Shown here: piece by piece, positions 11,199 through 19,168 of the stretch
How positions within the stretch are numbered: position 1 is the stretch's first letter
Layout: every line of letters starts with the position of its first letter
IMG/VR virus record: IMGVR_UViG_3300045131_001751
Coordinates: 1-38,293 of that record
Origin: a virus
Length of the DNA: 38,293 nucleotides
Direction: 5' to 3' (one strand)
Notes under the pieces: model-generated
The model's database searches: none
Told to the model about the DNA's origin: nothing
The model's input: the letters and a program-made list of their open reading frames with translations, nothing else
Translations under genes and position numbers: made by a program

Positions 11199-11506
11199 TG
11201 GTTTGCAAAATTGAGTTGAAGGCGGAGTTGGAGAAGTCGCTGGCGGACGGTGCGATGACGGAGCGGTTTGCGGTGCTGGCGGAGGAGTGTGTGCGGGGAT
11301 GGTATTCAAAGCAGTCCTGTAGTGGCTGGTCGCATGCGGTTGATGAGGTGCTGGGTGAGTTCCGTTTGAAGCTGTGCCGCAACTGGGTAAAGCTGGATCC
11401 TCAGCGTAATCCGTTTGCGGCGCTGGTGCAGATGGGACGGCGCTGCGGGATGGATTGGCAGCGGAAGCAGAACAGCCGGAAGCGCCGCGAGGAGTTTGCA
11501 CGATGA
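11198..11506 (+). CDS. Putative sigma-factor-like protein (region 2-like)
   Basis: The second half of this 102-residue protein follows the sigma-70 region 2 pattern: AVDEVLGEFRLKLCRNWVKL, then DPQRNPFAALVQMGRRCGMDWQRKQ and a basic end. The D-P-x-x-N-P-F-A stretch followed by a helix and a basic segment resembles T4 gp55, the late sigma factor. No region 4 is visible, so promoter recognition would rely on a -10-like element alone. A repeated TATATA-containing motif (19,169 and 35,647) would be a suitable target. It overlaps the previous gene by TAATG and the methyltransferase by ATGA. A plain HTH protein is the main alternative. Confidence 0.5.
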   Translation: MVCKIELKAELEKSLADGAMTERFAVLAEECVRGWYSKQSCSGWSHAVDEVLGEFRLKLCRNWVKLDPQRNPFAALVQMGRRCGMDWQRKQNSRKRREEFAR

Positions 11507-12234
11507 TGAAGCCGTATTACCAGGATGAGGCGGTGACGATTTTCCATGCGGACAGTTACGCGGTTGAGTTGCCGCGCTGTGATTTGCTGTTGATTGATCC
11601 GCCGTATGAAATTTCGACGCGCGGGAGCGGGATTGCGAAACAGCGCGATTATCTGGCGCAGGTCGAAGCCAATGGGATTCACAACGGGTTTGATGAGACG
11701 ATTCTGGAGCGGTTTGCAAACTGGATGTGCTTTTGTTCGCTGGATCAGCTTTCGCTTCTGCTGGTGATGGCGGAGGAACGCAAGGCGCAGGGCGGACGGC
11801 GGATGGTGCTGAACTGGCTGAAGCCTGATCCCGCTCCGCTGTGCAACGGGAATTATTTGCCGGATACGGAGTATTTGGTTCACGCCTTTCAGCCGAAGCG
11901 GCTATTTGGGGCGATGGATGATAAGCATCGCTATTTTCTGCGCCCGGCGATGCGGCAGTGGAATAAGTTCGGGCATCCCACCACAAAGCCGCTGGATTTG
12001 ATGCAGTGGCTGATTCGTCTTGGATCGCAGGATGGCGAGATGGTTCTGGATTGTTTTTGCGGGACGGGCACCACACTGGTGGCGGCCAAGTCGATGGGGA
12101 GGCTGGCTGTCGGGTTTGAGCATAACGAAAAGTGGTGCGAGGTGGCGGCGAAACGCTGTGCGGCGCTTCGCGGACGGAATGAGCAGTTTGGGTTTGATTT
12201 TTCAACGGACAAAACAGAAAGGGTATTGGAATGA
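11503..12234 (+). CDS. DNA N6-adenine/N4-cytosine methyltransferase
   Basis: This 243-residue protein carries the catalytic motif IV DPPY (residues 32-35) and the AdoMet-binding motif I DCFCGTGTT (about 183-191). Motif IV precedes motif I, the beta-class order. HPTTKPLDLMQWLIR just before motif I is typical of the N4/N6 class. The start is ATG 11503 in a 4-bp overlap; a longer frame from 11,455 would overlap the previous gene by 52 nt. There is no restriction partner nearby, so it is an orphan methyltransferase that could protect phage DNA from host restriction or mark it. The recognition site is unknown. Confidence 0.9.
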   Translation: MMKPYYQDEAVTIFHADSYAVELPRCDLLLIDPPYEISTRGSGIAKQRDYLAQVEANGIHNGFDETILERFANWMCFCSLDQLSLLLVMAEERKAQGGRRMVLNWLKPDPAPLCNGNYLPDTEYLVHAFQPKRLFGAMDDKHRYFLRPAMRQWNKFGHPTTKPLDLMQWLIRLGSQDGEMVLDCFCGTGTTLVAAKSMGRLAVGFEHNEKWCEVAAKRCAALRGRNEQFGFDFSTDKTERVLE

Positions 12235-12461
12235 GCAAGGACAACGGGAAGCGGAAGATGTTCCGGCGTGAGCGCCGGGTGAAGAAGGCGAATGATTTGG
12301 CGCTGAATGTGTTTTTGAGGATGCAGATGCAGCCTCTGAGGGAGCGGTTGAAGCTGGCGCGGTTTCTGGTGTTTCAAAGCGATCTGCGCTATTTCGCGCG
12401 GAAGCAGGGAAAGAGCGTCCGGCAGGTGCTGGAGAAAATAGAACAGGAAGAGAAAGGGTAG
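12231..12461 (+). CDS. Small basic helical protein of unknown function (76 residues)
   Basis: It starts at ATG 12231 inside the methyltransferase stop (ATGA). The sequence is strongly basic at the N-terminus (GKRKMFRRERRVKKAN) and helical after that (PLRERLKLARFLVFQSDLRYF). The end, KQGKSVRQVLEKIEQEEKG, looks like a helix-turn-helix-sized segment. It may bind nucleic acid, but no family is recognised. Confidence 0.6.
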   Translation: MSKDNGKRKMFRRERRVKKANDLALNVFLRMQMQPLRERLKLARFLVFQSDLRYFARKQGKSVRQVLEKIEQEEKG

Positions 12462-12464
12462 GTT

Positions 12465-12731
12465 ATGGGTATCAAATTGTATGGCAAGACGGTGATGGTT
12501 GAGCCGGTTCCAAAGGAGCAGGCGATTAAGTTGATTATTCCGGATGCGGCGAAGGAAAGCGCTCCGTGTGACATTATTGTCCGGGCTGTCGGTCCGGAGG
12601 TCAAGGCGGTGAAGGTTGGGGATTGTGTTGTGTGTCGGGCCAGCGAGGGTAAGCCGCTGAAGTTTGACAACGGCGACGGGGTGAAGCTGTATAGCTTTTT
12701 CGAGGAGAAGGACATTCTCGGAAAGTTCTAA
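12465..12731 (+). CDS. GroES-like co-chaperonin (Cpn10)
   Basis: This 88-residue protein follows the GroES pattern: IKLYGKTVMVEPVPKE at the start, a short mobile-loop region (IKLIIPDAAKE, with the I-I-P-D motif), VRAVGPEVKAVKVGDCVV, then KFDNGDGVKLYSFFEEKDILG at the end. Family members are about 95 residues long. GroES caps the GroEL chamber; phages such as T4 (gp31) bring their own to fold the capsid protein. It lies directly before the packaging and head genes, consistent with this. The start follows AGAAAGGGTAGGTT. Confidence 0.85.
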   Translation: MGIKLYGKTVMVEPVPKEQAIKLIIPDAAKESAPCDIIVRAVGPEVKAVKVGDCVVCRASEGKPLKFDNGDGVKLYSFFEEKDILGKF

Positions 12732-12752
12732 TTATTACCCCGCTACGCGCAT

Positions 12753-12778
12753 GCGTGCGCGGAATTGTGTGCGCACGC
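12753..12778. terminator. GC-rich hairpin at the early/late boundary
   Basis: GCGTGCGC (12753-12760) pairs with GCGCACGC (12771-12778) over a 10-base loop, followed by an alternating GCGCGCG run (to about 12,785) and TCCTTAT. There is no proper T-run, so termination is uncertain. The alternating purine-pyrimidine tract could adopt Z-DNA. It is the largest gap (93 bp) between the early and late genes and may also hold the late promoter. Confidence 0.45.
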
Positions 12779-12824
12779 GCGCGCGTCCTTATACCGCAAC
12801 TGACAAACCGGACTACTCAGACCG

Positions 12825-13376
12825 ATGAAAAAGCAGAAAAAACAGACGGAAAAACCTCCGGTTAAAAAGGTTTCCAAGGCTCGGAAAAAGCCGGTGAAGG
12901 TTGGCCGTCCGGATGGGTTTTCGTGGCCGGTTGCTGAGCTGGTTTTAGATGCGATCGCCGGCGGGGAAAGTCTGACGCATGCCTGTGAAAAGGACGGGCT
13001 TCCGACTCGTAAAACGGTTTCTGGTTGGGTGCGTAAGGGTGCGCTGGGTATTGATCCGGATTTGCGTCAGTTTGCGGAGGGGTTTGTGCTGGCGTGCCGG
13101 GTGCGGGTGGCTCTGCTGGAGGATGATTTTGTAGAGCTGATTCGCAAGATTCGGACAACTCCAGCGCTTGAGTTTCGTGAGATGGAGGCGGTGCGCTTCA
13201 AACTCGAGATGGACGGGCTCAAGTGGTACCTGGGTAAGTTCCGGATTGGTGAGCAGCTGGCCGGGGTGGAAGAAGCTCTTGACCGGTTAAAAATGGCAAC
13301 CGGAGAAGACGAAGAGGGTTCTGGTGATGGTCGGTTTATGATGGTGGTTAGACGTGCGGAGGTTGCGGATGCGTGA
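12825..13376 (+). CDS. Terminase small subunit (Sf6-type)
   Basis: A very basic tail (1-28, rich in Lys) of this 183-residue protein precedes an HTH-containing domain: GRPDGFSWPVAELVLDAIAG, then GESLTHACEKDGLPTRKTVSG. The central helical part (FAEGFVLACRVRVALLEDDF ... VRFKLEMDGLKWYLGKFR) is typical of Sf6-like small terminases, which form rings that recognise the packaging site and recruit the large subunit. It starts the late operon, 93 bp after the GroES gene, and its end overlaps the start of the large subunit. Confidence 0.75.
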   Translation: MKKQKKQTEKPPVKKVSKARKKPVKVGRPDGFSWPVAELVLDAIAGGESLTHACEKDGLPTRKTVSGWVRKGALGIDPDLRQFAEGFVLACRVRVALLEDDFVELIRKIRTTPALEFREMEAVRFKLEMDGLKWYLGKFRIGEQLAGVEEALDRLKMATGEDEEGSGDGRFMMVVRRAEVADA

Positions 13377-14748
13377 AATATCGGCAACCCTGAACTATCA
13401 GCGGCTGGTGGATAGCACGTTTCCTGTCTATTCGGGCTGGTTGAATAAGTCGGTTGCGGAGCGTCGTGCCGGATGGAATATTCCAGGGGCTGATTACAGG
13501 GCAACACGCAAGCGGTATGCGGTGCTTGAGGGTTCGTCCGGATCCTCAAAAACGATTTCCATCTTGCAGTATCTGATTTCGTATCAGTTGCTACAGCGCA
13601 AGGTGAAGGTGGACTGTTTCCGTCACGATCAGGCGACGTGTAACGATTCGGTTATTGAGGATTTCCGGTTTGTGATGGGGCCGGATCAGTTCGGGCTGTG
13701 GGATGATAAGTGCTGGAATGAGCAGCGCAAGGAGTACCGGTTTAAAAACGGGGCCATGCTGCGTTTTCGCGGGTGTCAGAAGCCGGGCAAGCTGCACGGT
13801 CCGCGCCGTGATATTGCGTGGCTGAACGAGGTGACGGAAATATCCTACGAAGCGTTCCGGCAGATTAATGCGCGAACCAACGATTTTATTATCATGGACT
13901 TCAATCCCAGCATTTCGGTGCACTGGGTATTTGAGCGGGTATTGAAGCAGGGCGGGGATCGGGTGGATTACTTCCATTCGACGTTCCGGGACAATCCTTT
14001 CATCAGTCCGGAGGCGCGGGCAGATATCATGAGCTGGCGGCCAACGCCTGAAAACATACTGGCCGGCACGGCGGATAAGTGGAGCTGGGAGGTTTACGGG
14101 CTTGGGAAGCGGGCGCGGCGCGAAGGGGCCATCTTCGACAATTGGCTGGTGCTGGAGGATGAACAGTGGCCGAAGGAACTTTACGCGGCGCAGCGTGACG
14201 GTCATTTCGTGGACTTTGGTTTCTCTCAGGATCCTACGGCCGTGGGCCGGGCTTTCCTGCTGAATGATCGGCTGTATGTGCGCGAAGTGGTGTATGAGAC
14301 GGGGCTGATCACCACGGTGAATCAGAGCAATCCGGATAAGCCGTCGCTGGAACTGCGGTTGAGGGAAGCTATCGAGTGCGGGCTGTTTCTTCCGGGTCTG
14401 CTGATGATCGGTGATGCGGCGGCGGCTGAGCAGCTGGCCGACTTGGAAACCAGCGGATTCCGCGTTGAGGCGTGCGAAAAGGGGGCTGGAAGCATCCAGT
14501 ACGGGATCAGTCTGCTGAAGCAATTCACGATCTACGTCCACCGCGACAGCAACAATTTTCAGGCTGAGTTTGAGAACTACGCATGGAAGAAGCAGCCGGA
14601 CGGTAAGTTTTCCGATGAGCCGGAGGATAAGTTCAACCATCTGATTGACGGGTTGAGGTATTGGGCGAGGCGGAACGTGAAGCCGAGGGCTTTGAATGCA
14701 GGGCGGCGGGTGAGCAGTCGGGTGGTTAAAAAATTGAGGAGATACTAA
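13369..14748 (+). CDS. Terminase large subunit
   Basis: This is the packaging ATPase/nuclease. The start is ATG 13369, 6 nt after GGAGG; a GTG at 13,354 in the same frame is less likely. In the 459-residue protein the Walker A motif is GSSGSSKT (55-62), Walker B is DIAWLNE (148-154), and the RNase H-like nuclease has Asp282 (VDFGFSQDPT), Asp349 (MIGDAA) and Asp427 (FNHLIDGLRYW). The pattern resembles PBSX-type (Terminase_3) large subunits. All catalytic residues are present. It packages DNA into the procapsid through the portal encoded downstream. Confidence 0.95.
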   Translation: MREISATLNYQRLVDSTFPVYSGWLNKSVAERRAGWNIPGADYRATRKRYAVLEGSSGSSKTISILQYLISYQLLQRKVKVDCFRHDQATCNDSVIEDFRFVMGPDQFGLWDDKCWNEQRKEYRFKNGAMLRFRGCQKPGKLHGPRRDIAWLNEVTEISYEAFRQINARTNDFIIMDFNPSISVHWVFERVLKQGGDRVDYFHSTFRDNPFISPEARADIMSWRPTPENILAGTADKWSWEVYGLGKRARREGAIFDNWLVLEDEQWPKELYAAQRDGHFVDFGFSQDPTAVGRAFLLNDRLYVREVVYETGLITTVNQSNPDKPSLELRLREAIECGLFLPGLLMIGDAAAAEQLADLETSGFRVEACEKGAGSIQYGISLLKQFTIYVHRDSNNFQAEFENYAWKKQPDGKFSDEPEDKFNHLIDGLRYWARRNVKPRALNAGRRVSSRVVKKLRRY

Positions 14749-15161
14749 TGCAGATAATTTATTGCGATTGGCTAAAGGTGCAGATTGCCGTGTTTAGAAA
14801 TCGCGCTGAATGCATCCGGATTCTTGCAGAAACTGAAGATTTTATAGAGCCAAACACAAATGGGATGGCCGGATATTCGTCGGCAAAGACCGGCTTGCCG
14901 ATGTTTTTTATTTATTTGCATAAGCCCGGGAAATCAGATCCGACAATGAGCGGGCTGATTGTGCATGAGGTGTCGCATCTGGTTGATATTTTGCTGAATA
15001 AAAAAGGCATCGAAACGGCATCGGTAAATACTGAAGTTCGCGGGCACATGAATGAGTGGCTTTTCAATGAAGTGAGCTGGCTTGTTAGGTCTGGAAGTGA
15101 AAGAAAACGGCGAAAAATGAAAGAAACAGGCGGATTATGCAAAAACAGGGGGAAAAAATGA
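14748..15161 (+). CDS. Small HExxH protein next to the terminase
   Basis: This 137-residue protein contains His73-Glu-Val-Ser-His77 within GLIVHEVSHLVDILL, followed by NTEVRGHMNEWLFNEV, where the Glu could be the third zinc ligand. Small HExxH proteins of this shape are common beside phage terminase and portal genes; their substrate is unknown. It begins in a TAATG overlap with the terminase. It lacks any peptidoglycan-hydrolase signature, so it is not called an endolysin. The C-terminus is strongly basic. Confidence 0.65.
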   Translation: MQIIYCDWLKVQIAVFRNRAECIRILAETEDFIEPNTNGMAGYSSAKTGLPMFFIYLHKPGKSDPTMSGLIVHEVSHLVDILLNKKGIETASVNTEVRGHMNEWLFNEVSWLVRSGSERKRRKMKETGGLCKNRGKK

Positions 15162-15733
15162 AATCTGAATCAGTATTTATTCACCTGCAACCGACGGCGA
15201 ACGAGTTGCGCCAGGCGTTTATGGAGCAGGTTGAGGCCGGTACGATCAAGCATCTGCCTGAATGGTTGCGGACGCTTCCGGGCTGGATGCGCTATTTAAA
15301 CCCGAAGCCGAAAGCTCCGCGCGCGATCGCGTTTTGTCCGGTGGTGATTGAGGTGGAGGGGAGATATCCGGCGGTGATTTACCTGACGAACTGGCGCGAA
15401 TGCGGGAAAAGCGTGCAGGTACATTTTGCGGCACATGCTCAGTACCGTCCAAAGACCGTGTTTTCTGCGGCCAAGCTGGCTTTGGACATGATTTTGAACA
15501 GCAAGGAAGTGGCTCTGCTGGAGGTTTGCTGTGAGGGAAACAATCAGGTTGCCGAGAAAATGGCACGGTCGATGGGGTTTTCTGAGGTGGCTCGGGTTGG
15601 TGGGTGCGTATATAGCCTGAAAACAAACAAAGGGACTATTTATGGCCAAGCCAAAAGCACAAAAAGCAGAAACCCCTCAAAAGGCGGCTGCTCCTGTCAC
15701 TCCGGAGAATGCCGAAGTTCAGGCTGCCGGTGA
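15158..15733 (+). CDS. GNAT-like virion or assembly protein
   Basis: The likely start is ATG 15158 after a G-rich site; an in-frame ATG at 15,137 adds 7 residues. The 191-residue protein has a beta-alpha pattern (YPAVIYLTNWRECGKSVQVH, KTVFSAAKLALDMIL, VALLEVCCEGNNQVAEKMAR) that fits the acetyltransferase-like proteins found near head genes of T7-like phages. The final approx. 30 residues overlap the next gene by 92 nt in another frame and look less protein-like. The enzyme function is unproven; several T7-like virion proteins of this fold may be structural. Confidence 0.6.
   Translation: MKSESVFIHLQPTANELRQAFMEQVEAGTIKHLPEWLRTLPGWMRYLNPKPKAPRAIAFCPVVIEVEGRYPAVIYLTNWRECGKSVQVHFAAHAQYRPKTVFSAAKLALDMILNSKEVALLEVCCEGNNQVAEKMARSMGFSEVARVGGCVYSLKTNKGTIYGQAKSTKSRNPSKGGCSCHSGECRSSGCR
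15605..15615 (+). promoter_or_regulatory. Possible weak copy of the late promoter motif
   Basis: TGCGTATATAG shares 11 bases with the repeated motif at 19,169 and 35,647. It lies 26 bp upstream of the gene at 15,642, a spacing similar to that at the fibre operon. It is inside coding sequence, so chance is possible. Confidence 0.35.
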
Positions 15734-15845
15734 GGCAGAACGGCGCAGACTTCAGCAGCAAAAAGGGCGGCAAACGACCTATCAGGTCAATCCGGCCGCG
15801 GGCGGGCAGTTTGCAAACATGCTGAAAAAACGGACGGGCGACTAA
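15642..15845 (+). CDS. Small Ala/Gln-rich protein before the portal
   Basis: This 67-residue protein is rich in Ala, Lys and Gln (AKPKAQKAETPQKAAAPVTP), with a coiled-coil-like EAERRRLQQQKGRQ and a TYQVNPAAGGQFANML ending. Small proteins of this type often stand just before the portal gene of podophages; their function is not known. It overlaps the previous gene by 92 nt in another frame. Confidence 0.6.
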   Translation: MAKPKAQKAETPQKAAAPVTPENAEVQAAGEAERRRLQQQKGRQTTYQVNPAAGGQFANMLKKRTGD

Positions 15846-15883
15846 AAAAAAGGCTTTAGACCTTAGGCTTTAGGCCGGTCTGA
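15846..15883. repeat. CTTTAG-type heptad repeat before the portal gene
   Basis: GCTTTAG, ACCTTAG and GCTTTAG follow in 7-bp steps (15853-15873). It is the only micro-repeat array seen in the late region. No standard ribosome-binding site is left before the portal start. Confidence 0.6.
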
Positions 15884-17548
15884 ATGAAAAATATGGCAAA
15901 AACTATTGCAGAGAAGATTCTCCGGACGCGCGATACGCTGAAAGGCCAGCGGGCAACGTACAAAAACGTGTGTGATGAAGCGTGCCGGCTGTTTAATCCG
16001 GAACTGGAGGATCTGCTGGAAGCTCCGGCTGGTTCTGAGATTCTTCAGCCGATTATTTCAACGGGCATTCTGGCGCAGGAGCGGATGGTTTCAGGTCTGT
16101 TTTCCAACACCATGAGCATGGGCCGCGGGAACATCATCGATCAGGACCAGAAGAAGATGAAACAGTCCGAGATGGCGCGGTTTTATACGGCGCTCAGCAA
16201 GGCAACGCACCGGCGGATTCAGCAAAGCCCGTTTCCTGAAGCATACAACGAGATGCTGTCCGGCTTTGGTGTGCGTGGTGAAGGGGTGTTTTATGTCGAT
16301 TTTAACGAGAAAACCGCTCAGCACGAGTTTCTGGTGTATCCCAGCACAAAGGTTTTTCCGGTTCGCAATGCGCGCGCGGAGTTGATTGAGGTTTACCGCG
16401 AATATGAACTGACGGCCGTTGAGGCGGTTGATGAGTTCGGGCTGGAGGAAGTTCCGCCGGTGATCCAGACGGCCTACAAAAACGAAAAGCACGAAGAGAA
16501 ATTCAAGTTTGTGCATGTTTTACGTCGGCGCAAAGAGCGCAACGGCAAGCGGCTGGACAGCAAAAACATGCCGTATGAAAGCATCCACGTTGAAGAGTCT
16601 ACCCGGACAAAGGTTAAAGAGTCCGGAACGAAGCGGATGCGGTATCTGGTGCCGCGCTTTTATGTGCGCGACGGGGAGCCGTTCGGGCGATCTCCGGCCA
16701 TGAAGGCTCTGCCTGTGGCTCGGACGCTGATGAAGGTTGTCTCGGATCACATGGACGGGGTTGAGCTGGGGATTGCTCCGCCAATTTTCCTGCCGGATCG
16801 GGACGCGGTAGAGTCTGCGGTACTGGAAGCGTTCGGGGTGAACTACTGCGACACCAGCAAGGGGCAGATTTTCACGTACACCGGAAACGGCAATCTGCAA
16901 CTGAGTGCGGATTTCATCACCTGGCTTACGGATGAGTTGAATAAACTGCATTACGTGGATCTGTTCACGATGCTGGAGCAGATTAAAAACAGCGCCAAGA
17001 CGGCGTTTGAGATTTCCCAGCTGATCGCGGAACGGATACAGGCAATCAGTCCGGTAATCAACCGGCTTGGGAATGGGTTCTTTTCGCCGCTGTACGAGCT
17101 GGTTGCGGAAGACATTCTTGAATATGACCTGCTCGGTGAAGAGGTTCCGGCGGCTCTGGCCGGCAGTGAGTTCTCCGTGCAGTACACCAGTCGGCTCGAT
17201 GTGCAGCTGGCTGATCTGGAGATTTCCAGTCTGGCGCAGGCGGTTATGCAGGCGGCTGAGCTGATCGCGGCCATCAAACAGAATCCCTGGCTGGATGCGG
17301 TTGTTAAGACCTACGAAACGATCAAAAAGATTTTCGCGGCCAAAAACGTGGATGTGGAGCTGTTGTTTACTGAGCAGCAGTTCAAAGAAAACATCAAAAA
17401 ATATATGGACGCGCAGGCGGCAACCCAGCAGCAGGAGCAGCTCGGCGGCATGGTGCGTCCGATTGATGCGCAGCGGGCACCGGAAGAGGGCAGTCCGCTT
17501 GAAGCCGGGGTGGCGGCAATGGAAAGCGCCCAAGGGGTGGCGATCTAA
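15884..17548 (+). CDS. Portal (head-tail connector) protein, T7-like
   Basis: This 554-residue protein has the Head-tail_con features of podovirus portals: KIAEKI...LKGQRATYKNVCDEA at the start, TGILAQERMVSGLFSNTMSMG, PFPEAYNEMLSGFGVRGEGV, the ...YELTAVEAVDEFG segment, FGRSPAMKALPVARTLMKVV and the C-terminal SPVINRLGNGFF...DILEYDL part. It forms the dodecameric ring through which DNA is packaged and ejected. An in-frame ATG at 15,893 is an alternative start. The gene order terminase, portal, scaffold, capsid, tail proteins matches T7-like phages. Confidence 0.9.
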   Translation: MKNMAKTIAEKILRTRDTLKGQRATYKNVCDEACRLFNPELEDLLEAPAGSEILQPIISTGILAQERMVSGLFSNTMSMGRGNIIDQDQKKMKQSEMARFYTALSKATHRRIQQSPFPEAYNEMLSGFGVRGEGVFYVDFNEKTAQHEFLVYPSTKVFPVRNARAELIEVYREYELTAVEAVDEFGLEEVPPVIQTAYKNEKHEEKFKFVHVLRRRKERNGKRLDSKNMPYESIHVEESTRTKVKESGTKRMRYLVPRFYVRDGEPFGRSPAMKALPVARTLMKVVSDHMDGVELGIAPPIFLPDRDAVESAVLEAFGVNYCDTSKGQIFTYTGNGNLQLSADFITWLTDELNKLHYVDLFTMLEQIKNSAKTAFEISQLIAERIQAISPVINRLGNGFFSPLYELVAEDILEYDLLGEEVPAALAGSEFSVQYTSRLDVQLADLEISSLAQAVMQAAELIAAIKQNPWLDAVVKTYETIKKIFAAKNVDVELLFTEQQFKENIKKYMDAQAATQQQEQLGGMVRPIDAQRAPEEGSPLEAGVAAMESAQGVAI

Positions 17549-17811
17549 TGGTTAAACCAAGCAAAACGCGGCGGGCAGTGGCCGATGGGGAGCAGCGCAA
17601 GCGGGCGGCTCGGTTCAGAAAGGTATTCGGAACGGCGGATGGAAAGCAGGTGCTTGAGGATCTGATTGCCAAGTCCGGGATGAACGGGCCGCTTTTTGCG
17701 ACGGATCAGCGGGTGCAGGATGCAAATGTGGCCCGGAATGATTTCATGGTGTGGGTTATCGAACAAATCAACTGGAAGCCTGTAGAGGGCAAGGAGGATG
17801 CAAGTGAGTAA
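17548..17811 (+). CDS. Small portal-associated protein (Bbp19-like)
   Basis: This 87-residue protein with a central RFRKVFGTADGKQVLEDLIAKSG resembles the small Bbp19-type proteins found between portal and scaffold genes of podophages. The function is unknown, perhaps head completion. It starts within the portal stop codon (TAATG). Its end carries the ribosome-binding site of the next gene. Confidence 0.6.
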   Translation: MVKPSKTRRAVADGEQRKRAARFRKVFGTADGKQVLEDLIAKSGMNGPLFATDQRVQDANVARNDFMVWVIEQINWKPVEGKEDASE

Positions 17812-18199
17812 AGTTACAAGTGCGCTGCTGCTGGGCGGCAAAGTGAACGTGAAAAAGGTTACGCTCAAAGAGCTGGCTGATTTCATTGCGGCTGAAAAGC
17901 TGGATGTGGTGATTGGCAAAGACAAGGCTGAAGCGTTAAACGCCATTTGCGACGCGCTGGAAGCTCGCGGTGACGTGGCCCCTGAAGCGGATGAAGGTCC
18001 TGAAGTTCCTGATACGGATGAGCCTGTTGGTGAACTTGGTGAACCGGCCGTTAGCGGATCGAACTATCTCAAGCGTCGTGCCGGCAAGATTAAGGCCGGA
18101 CGCAACGAACTCGGTCAGATTCCATCTGACTTGAAAGAGCAGGCCAGCAAAAGCTCTTACATTGCCCGTCGTTTCAAAAAAATGAATCCGAAAGGCTAA
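17804..18199 (+). CDS. Head-region protein of unknown function
   Basis: AAGGAGG (17791-17797) stands 6 nt before GTG 17804 and directly against ATG 17798, so GTG is the preferred start, giving 131 residues. The N-terminal part resembles a small helical fold (KVTLKELADFIAAEKLDVVIGKDKAEALNAI, a HeH/Rho-N-like pattern). An acidic Pro/Glu linker (EADEGPEVPDTDEP) follows, then a basic tail (ARRFKKMNPKG). It could be a capsid-assembly accessory or DNA-end protein. The next gene, the scaffold, starts 4 nt after its stop. Confidence 0.55.
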   Translation: MSKVTSALLLGGKVNVKKVTLKELADFIAAEKLDVVIGKDKAEALNAICDALEARGDVAPEADEGPEVPDTDEPVGELGEPAVSGSNYLKRRAGKIKAGRNELGQIPSDLKEQASKSSYIARRFKKMNPKG

Positions 18200-18202
18200 G
18201 GC

Positions 18203-19156
18203 ATGCTGAAATTCATTCTTTGGATGTTTTTCCCGTTGCTTCCGATGGTCCGGTATATTGGCGAAGACGGAGCAGGCGGCGGTGGATCCGGCGGCGGTGA
18301 CGGCGGCGGTGACGGCGGAGGATCTGGTGACGGTGGATCGCGCAGCATGGAAATTCCTCCCGATGGTGGAAGGACAAAGACTCCGGCCGGCGGCGGTGAT
18401 AAGCCGTGGTTTGAGTCTGCCGGGGTTGATCCGGCCATCCTGACCGATAAGGACAAGGAATATAAAACCCTTGGCGACTATGTGAAGGGTGCGCAAAGCG
18501 CCCGGCAACTGGCCGCGTCGAAGGGGATTCCTCTGCCTGCCAAAGATGCCACACCGGAGCAGAAGGCGGCGTTTCAGGCCGAGGTGATGAAACACTTTCC
18601 CGATCTGCCGGTGGCGCCGGAAAGTGCCGACAAATACGAAATCCCGATGTTCAAGGATTCCGGACTGCCGGAAACTCGGCAAAAGGCAATTACCGGAGCG
18701 TTTCATAAGGCTGGTTTGAGCAACAAGCATGCGCAGGCTGTGATGGATATCTATGCGGATCAGGTGGCGCAGGACATGGAGGATGCTCAGGCGCAGATTG
18801 CAACCCAGCGAACAGCCACGGATGCCGAGTTAAAAACCGAATGGGGGGCCGTGTTTGCGGATCGCCAGGCGGGGATTGACCGGATTGGCGAAAAATATCC
18901 TGAACTGTTTGCGGTGATGAAGTCGGTCGGGATCGATGCGCGCAAGGACTTCCGCGTCATGATGGACGAAGTGGCTCGCAGTATCAGCGAAGACCATCCG
19001 GGAGGAAGCGGCAAGGAGTCGGCGGACGGTATTGAAACGCAGATCACCGAGCTGCGGACAAAGATCAAGGGAACCGAAAACTCGCTTGAACGGCAGAAAC
19101 TGATCAAACAGGAATCGGAATTGTATAAAAAACGCGATGCGCTGCGGAAAAAATAA
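18203..19156 (+). CDS. Scaffolding protein with a hydrophobic N-terminus
   Basis: This 317-residue protein holds the order expected for a podovirus scaffold: YVKGAQSARQLAASKGIPLP, TPEQKAAFQAEVMKHF, APESADKYEIP, then long helices ending in a basic KKRDALRKK. Scaffolds guide capsid assembly and leave. Unusual is the start: a hydrophobic LKFILWMFFPLLPMVRY segment followed by a Gly-rich low-complexity stretch (about 24-45). This could anchor the assembling procapsid to a membrane or be a chance extension; no better internal start codon with a ribosome-binding site is visible. Confidence 0.75.
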   Translation: MLKFILWMFFPLLPMVRYIGEDGAGGGGSGGGDGGGDGGGSGDGGSRSMEIPPDGGRTKTPAGGGDKPWFESAGVDPAILTDKDKEYKTLGDYVKGAQSARQLAASKGIPLPAKDATPEQKAAFQAEVMKHFPDLPVAPESADKYEIPMFKDSGLPETRQKAITGAFHKAGLSNKHAQAVMDIYADQVAQDMEDAQAQIATQRTATDAELKTEWGAVFADRQAGIDRIGEKYPELFAVMKSVGIDARKDFRVMMDEVARSISEDHPGGSGKESADGIETQITELRTKIKGTENSLERQKLIKQESELYKKRDALRKK

Positions 19157-19168
19157 ATCCGGGTAAAA

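Noticed and set aside
12741-12785. Alternating GC run as a definite terminator or promoter
   Set aside because: The hairpin lacks a T-run and no promoter boxes are visible; only a structural description is supportable.
14748-15161. HExxH protein as the missing endolysin
   Set aside because: It lies beside the terminase, lacks a peptidoglycan-binding or M15/M23-type pattern, and resembles small phage HExxH proteins of unknown function.
15734-15845. tRNA or small RNA gene near the heptads before the portal
   Set aside because: No cloverleaf, T-loop consensus or stable structured RNA could be found there.
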